Positions 62,116-64,000 of a stretch of DNA of 64,000 nucleotides are shown piece by piece. Below the pieces are notes generated by a model that was not told where the DNA came from, ran no database searches, and worked only from the letters and a program-made list of their open reading frames with translations. The position numbers were made by a program, and so were the translations under genes. How positions within the stretch are numbered: position 1 is the stretch's first letter; every line of letters starts with the position of its first letter. Source of the stretch: Deltaproteobacteria bacterium (GTDB lineage: Bacteria > Desulfobacterota > Desulfovibrionia > Desulfovibrionales > Desulfovibrionaceae); assembly GCA_031285295.1 (NCBI GenBank), contig JAITWK010000042.1:1-64000 (forward strand), written 5' to 3'.

Positions 62116-63252
62116 ATGTTTGCCGAGTTATGTGAACGAATAATCGCGCCTCTCCTTTCCAGCTTTGACGGCTGGATCAACGGTGGCGCGGGGGGCCGCT
62201 GGCTGGCTGCGGATGCCGGCACCCTGACCGCGATGCGCAGATCTTTCGTCCGCGAAATGTTCCAATCACAGGATGCCCTGCTCTGGTTGCTGGCGGTTGC
62301 CGCCCTGATGTTCCTGCTCCTGCTGATTGTTGTCCTCCGGCATTTGTTCACGCGCAAACAGCCCTTTATTCCGGCCGGCTGGATTACCTCGCCCAAGCAG
62401 ATACGCCATCTGTTCAACACCGCCCTTACCCAGCGCAGCACCTTTGAAATGCAGTTCAGCGAAAACAGGTCGGAAAGACGCCCTTCGCTGCGCTGTTCGC
62501 TGGAGGATCTGGCATCCGAAACCATCACTCTGGAAGCGTTCGGAGTCAAGGCCGTGGCCAAAGCCTGGGAAGGGCGCGATGTAAGCTGCTACTTTAAGAT
62601 CACTGTCAAAAATCAGCCCATCTACTATACGTTCACCACTTTCATCAGCCAGGTCGATGTCCGGCCGCTGGGCCTTTGCCTGTTCCGGCTGCAATTGCCG
62701 GACAAGCTGCAAAACCGCCAGAAACGCGCCTTTTTGCGTATCAAGCCGCCGGAGGAATATCTTCTGGGCGCGGCCCTATGGCATGGCAGGCGCTTGCCGG
62801 AGGAAGACAAGCTTGATGATGTGCGCCTCTGGACCAAGCCCAATCTGATGTTGCTGCCGGGCAAACAGAGCGACTTTGAAATCACCGACCTTTCGGCGGG
62901 CGGGATGCGCCTGACTATCCACCGCCAGAGCCATACCGAAGGTAAAATGAGTTTCAACGTGGCCGAACAGGTCATCGTGCTTTTGGATGTGCAGGACCCG
63001 GATAACGAGCAGCGCCTGCGCTTCTGGCTTATGTGCCGGGTACAGAATCTGGCTTTGGAGTATAACCAGCGGACACTGGAAATGGGCATGCAGTTTCAGG
63101 CCTGGGCCACCCCCAAGGCGGGTGATGGTTCCAATATTGAATGGCTGCGCCTTACCCGTGACAACGAAGTGGCTCCACTTGGCAACTGGATTGTACGCCG
63201 CCATCTGGAGTTGTACCGCTCCATGCCGGACATAAGCGAAGACAATTATTAA
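62116..63252 (+). CDS. PilZ-like membrane protein
   Basis: About 378 residues. One membrane helix (residues ~57-78, LLAVAALMFLLLLIVVLRHL) after a short N-terminal segment, then a cytoplasmic region. The middle part has KRAFLRIKPPEEYLL and later ITDLSAGGMRLTIHRQSH, the RxxxR-like and DxSxxG motifs of PilZ-type cyclic-di-GMP receptors, after a YcgR-like N-domain. The RxxxR motif here is QKRAFLR, which fits loosely. Start is taken at ATG 62116; an upstream TTG (62053) is less likely. Function in motility or envelope control is inferred. Confidence 0.65.
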   Translation: MFAELCERIIAPLLSSFDGWINGGAGGRWLAADAGTLTAMRRSFVREMFQSQDALLWLLAVAALMFLLLLIVVLRHLFTRKQPFIPAGWITSPKQIRHLFNTALTQRSTFEMQFSENRSERRPSLRCSLEDLASETITLEAFGVKAVAKAWEGRDVSCYFKITVKNQPIYYTFTTFISQVDVRPLGLCLFRLQLPDKLQNRQKRAFLRIKPPEEYLLGAALWHGRRLPEEDKLDDVRLWTKPNLMLLPGKQSDFEITDLSAGGMRLTIHRQSHTEGKMSFNVAEQVIVLLDVQDPDNEQRLRFWLMCRVQNLALEYNQRTLEMGMQFQAWATPKAGDGSNIEWLRLTRDNEVAPLGNWIVRRHLELYRSMPDISEDNY

Positions 63253-63357
63253 CTACAAAAAAGACTTTTTACATCTTGTGAGAATGCAGTCTTGCAATAA
63301 ATGCATAATTCATTCATGTATAAGATAAATTATAACGTATAACCCTGGGAGCATCAT

Positions 63358-64000
63358 TTGGACGGCGCTTCGGAAGGCGGCAGTTTTTGGCATAAAATAA
63401 GCCGCCTCTTCAACGGCAAGGGAGCCGACAATGTGGAACAGGCCATCATTGAAGCCAGCCAGGACGGCGAGCTTGAGGCGGCGGAAGGTTCCATGCTGCT
63501 GAACATACTGCACCTCGACGATTTGCAGGTGCAGGATATCATGACCCCGCGTACGGATATCATTGCCATCTCGGCCGATTGCGGCATAGCCGCCGCCATC
63601 GACGCCATAATGGATTCCGGCCACTCACGCATTCCCATTTACCGGGATAACCGCGATAACATCGTCGGCATCATTTACGCCAAGGATCTGCTGCGCGAAG
63701 CCATGACGCCGGAGAACCACGACAAGCCGATATCGCGTGTCATGCGCCCGGCCTTTTTCGTGCCGGAAACCAAAGATGTGCTTGAGCTTCTGAATGAATT
63801 CAAAACCAAAAAGACCCATCTGGCCGTAATTCTTGACGAATACGGCGGAACCTCCGGACTCGTGAGCATCGAGGATGTTCTTGAGGAAATAGTGGGCGAC
63901 ATCGAAGACGAGCATGACGCACCGCGCGAGGCCGAAATAGTGCAACTGGACAACGAAAGCGCAAGACTTGCCGGACGCGCCCACCTGGAAGACATTGACG
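63358..64000 (+). CDS. CorC/hemolysin-family CBS-domain protein, partial
   Basis: The gene runs off the right edge; about 214 residues are present. Starts at TTG 63358 with GGGAG 6 nt upstream. Two CBS domains: VQDIMTPRTDIIAISADCGI near residue 60, then HSRIPIYRDNRDNIVGIIYA and ISRVMRPAFFVPE, HLAVILDEYGGTSGLVSIED then VLEEIVGDIEDEHD. It is the soluble CorC type without the DUF21 membrane domain, related to magnesium and cobalt efflux; a CorC-type C-terminal domain seems to begin at ESARLAGRAHLEDID. Usually followed by lnt or ybeY genes, not visible here. Confidence 0.9.
   Translation, partial: MDGASEGGSFWHKISRLFNGKGADNVEQAIIEASQDGELEAAEGSMLLNILHLDDLQVQDIMTPRTDIIAISADCGIAAAIDAIMDSGHSRIPIYRDNRDNIVGIIYAKDLLREAMTPENHDKPISRVMRPAFFVPETKDVLELLNEFKTKKTHLAVILDEYGGTSGLVSIEDVLEEIVGDIEDEHDAPREAEIVQLDNESARLAGRAHLEDID

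Overview
The window looks like the chromosome of a Desulfovibrionaceae-type sulfate reducer or close relative. The evidence is the gene content and order: a split F-type ATP synthase (atpF'-F-H-A-G-D-C in one place, atpZ-I-B-E beside rex in another), rodA-mrdA-mreDCB, a reverse rubrerythrin and a bacterioferritin, a TRAP-fed amino-acid operon, flagellar fliJ/motE, and an ArsR-methyltransferase regulator next to ahcY. The species cannot be named from the sequence. Most of the window is housekeeping; I see no rRNA, tRNA, CRISPR array, prophage or transposase.

Layout. 1-7.6 kb: a minus-strand operon dctQ-dctM-dctP (TRAP transporter), opine-dehydrogenase-like gene, ornithine-cyclodeaminase-like gene and L-serine dehydratase (cut by the window edge), with a FadR-type regulator encoded upstream and two CAGAC palindromes in the gap between regulator and operon. 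7.8-10.3 kb: gltX and a TerC-family protein. 10.4-22.5 kb: F1 ATP synthase operon, bactofilin, and the rod-shape operon mreB-mreC-mreD-mrdA-rodA. 22.9-27.6 kb: dnaE and a membrane HD protein. 27.7-32.9 kb: an accessory surface module: a 12-TM LuxR-type regulator, an autotransporter interrupted by one in-frame amber codon, and a FecR-domain protein. 33-43.2 kb: ahcY with its likely SahR regulator, miaA, a polyprenyl-phosphate sugar transferase, an HD-GYP protein, pyk, an EamA permease and an alanine/glycine:cation symporter. 43.3-50.3 kb: a higBA-like toxin-antitoxin pair, reverse rubrerythrin, trmFO, a glycosyltransferase, typA and bfr. 50.3-58 kb: truA, motE-fliJ, cobS, rex, atpE-B-I-Z and rlmD. 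57.7-64 kb: a 46-residue membrane peptide, rplU-rpmA, obgE, mnmG, a PilZ-like membrane protein and a CorC-type CBS protein (cut by the edge).

The strongest unexplained signal is a family of dispersed hairpin elements of about 130-150 bp at 1334-1464, 22746-22887 and 44125-44276. They keep the same apical sequence (AGTGTACTCTT, 3 nt, GTACTCGAC or CTACTCGAC) and the same internal-loop sequences (GCAAGGAAG-like opposite ACGCAG), while the stems between these blocks differ in sequence from copy to copy and are still complementary. This is a covariation pattern expected of a folded RNA or single-stranded DNA. Each copy touches or overlaps the stop codon of the gene beside it. Two shorter relatives lie at 49534-49586 and 58672-58726.

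Other points worth attention: near-identical Rex-type sites upstream of both halves of the ATP synthase; an apparent AUU start for mreC overlapping the mreB stop; the amber codon in the autotransporter; and peptide-repeat or acidic insertions in TruA and Obg.
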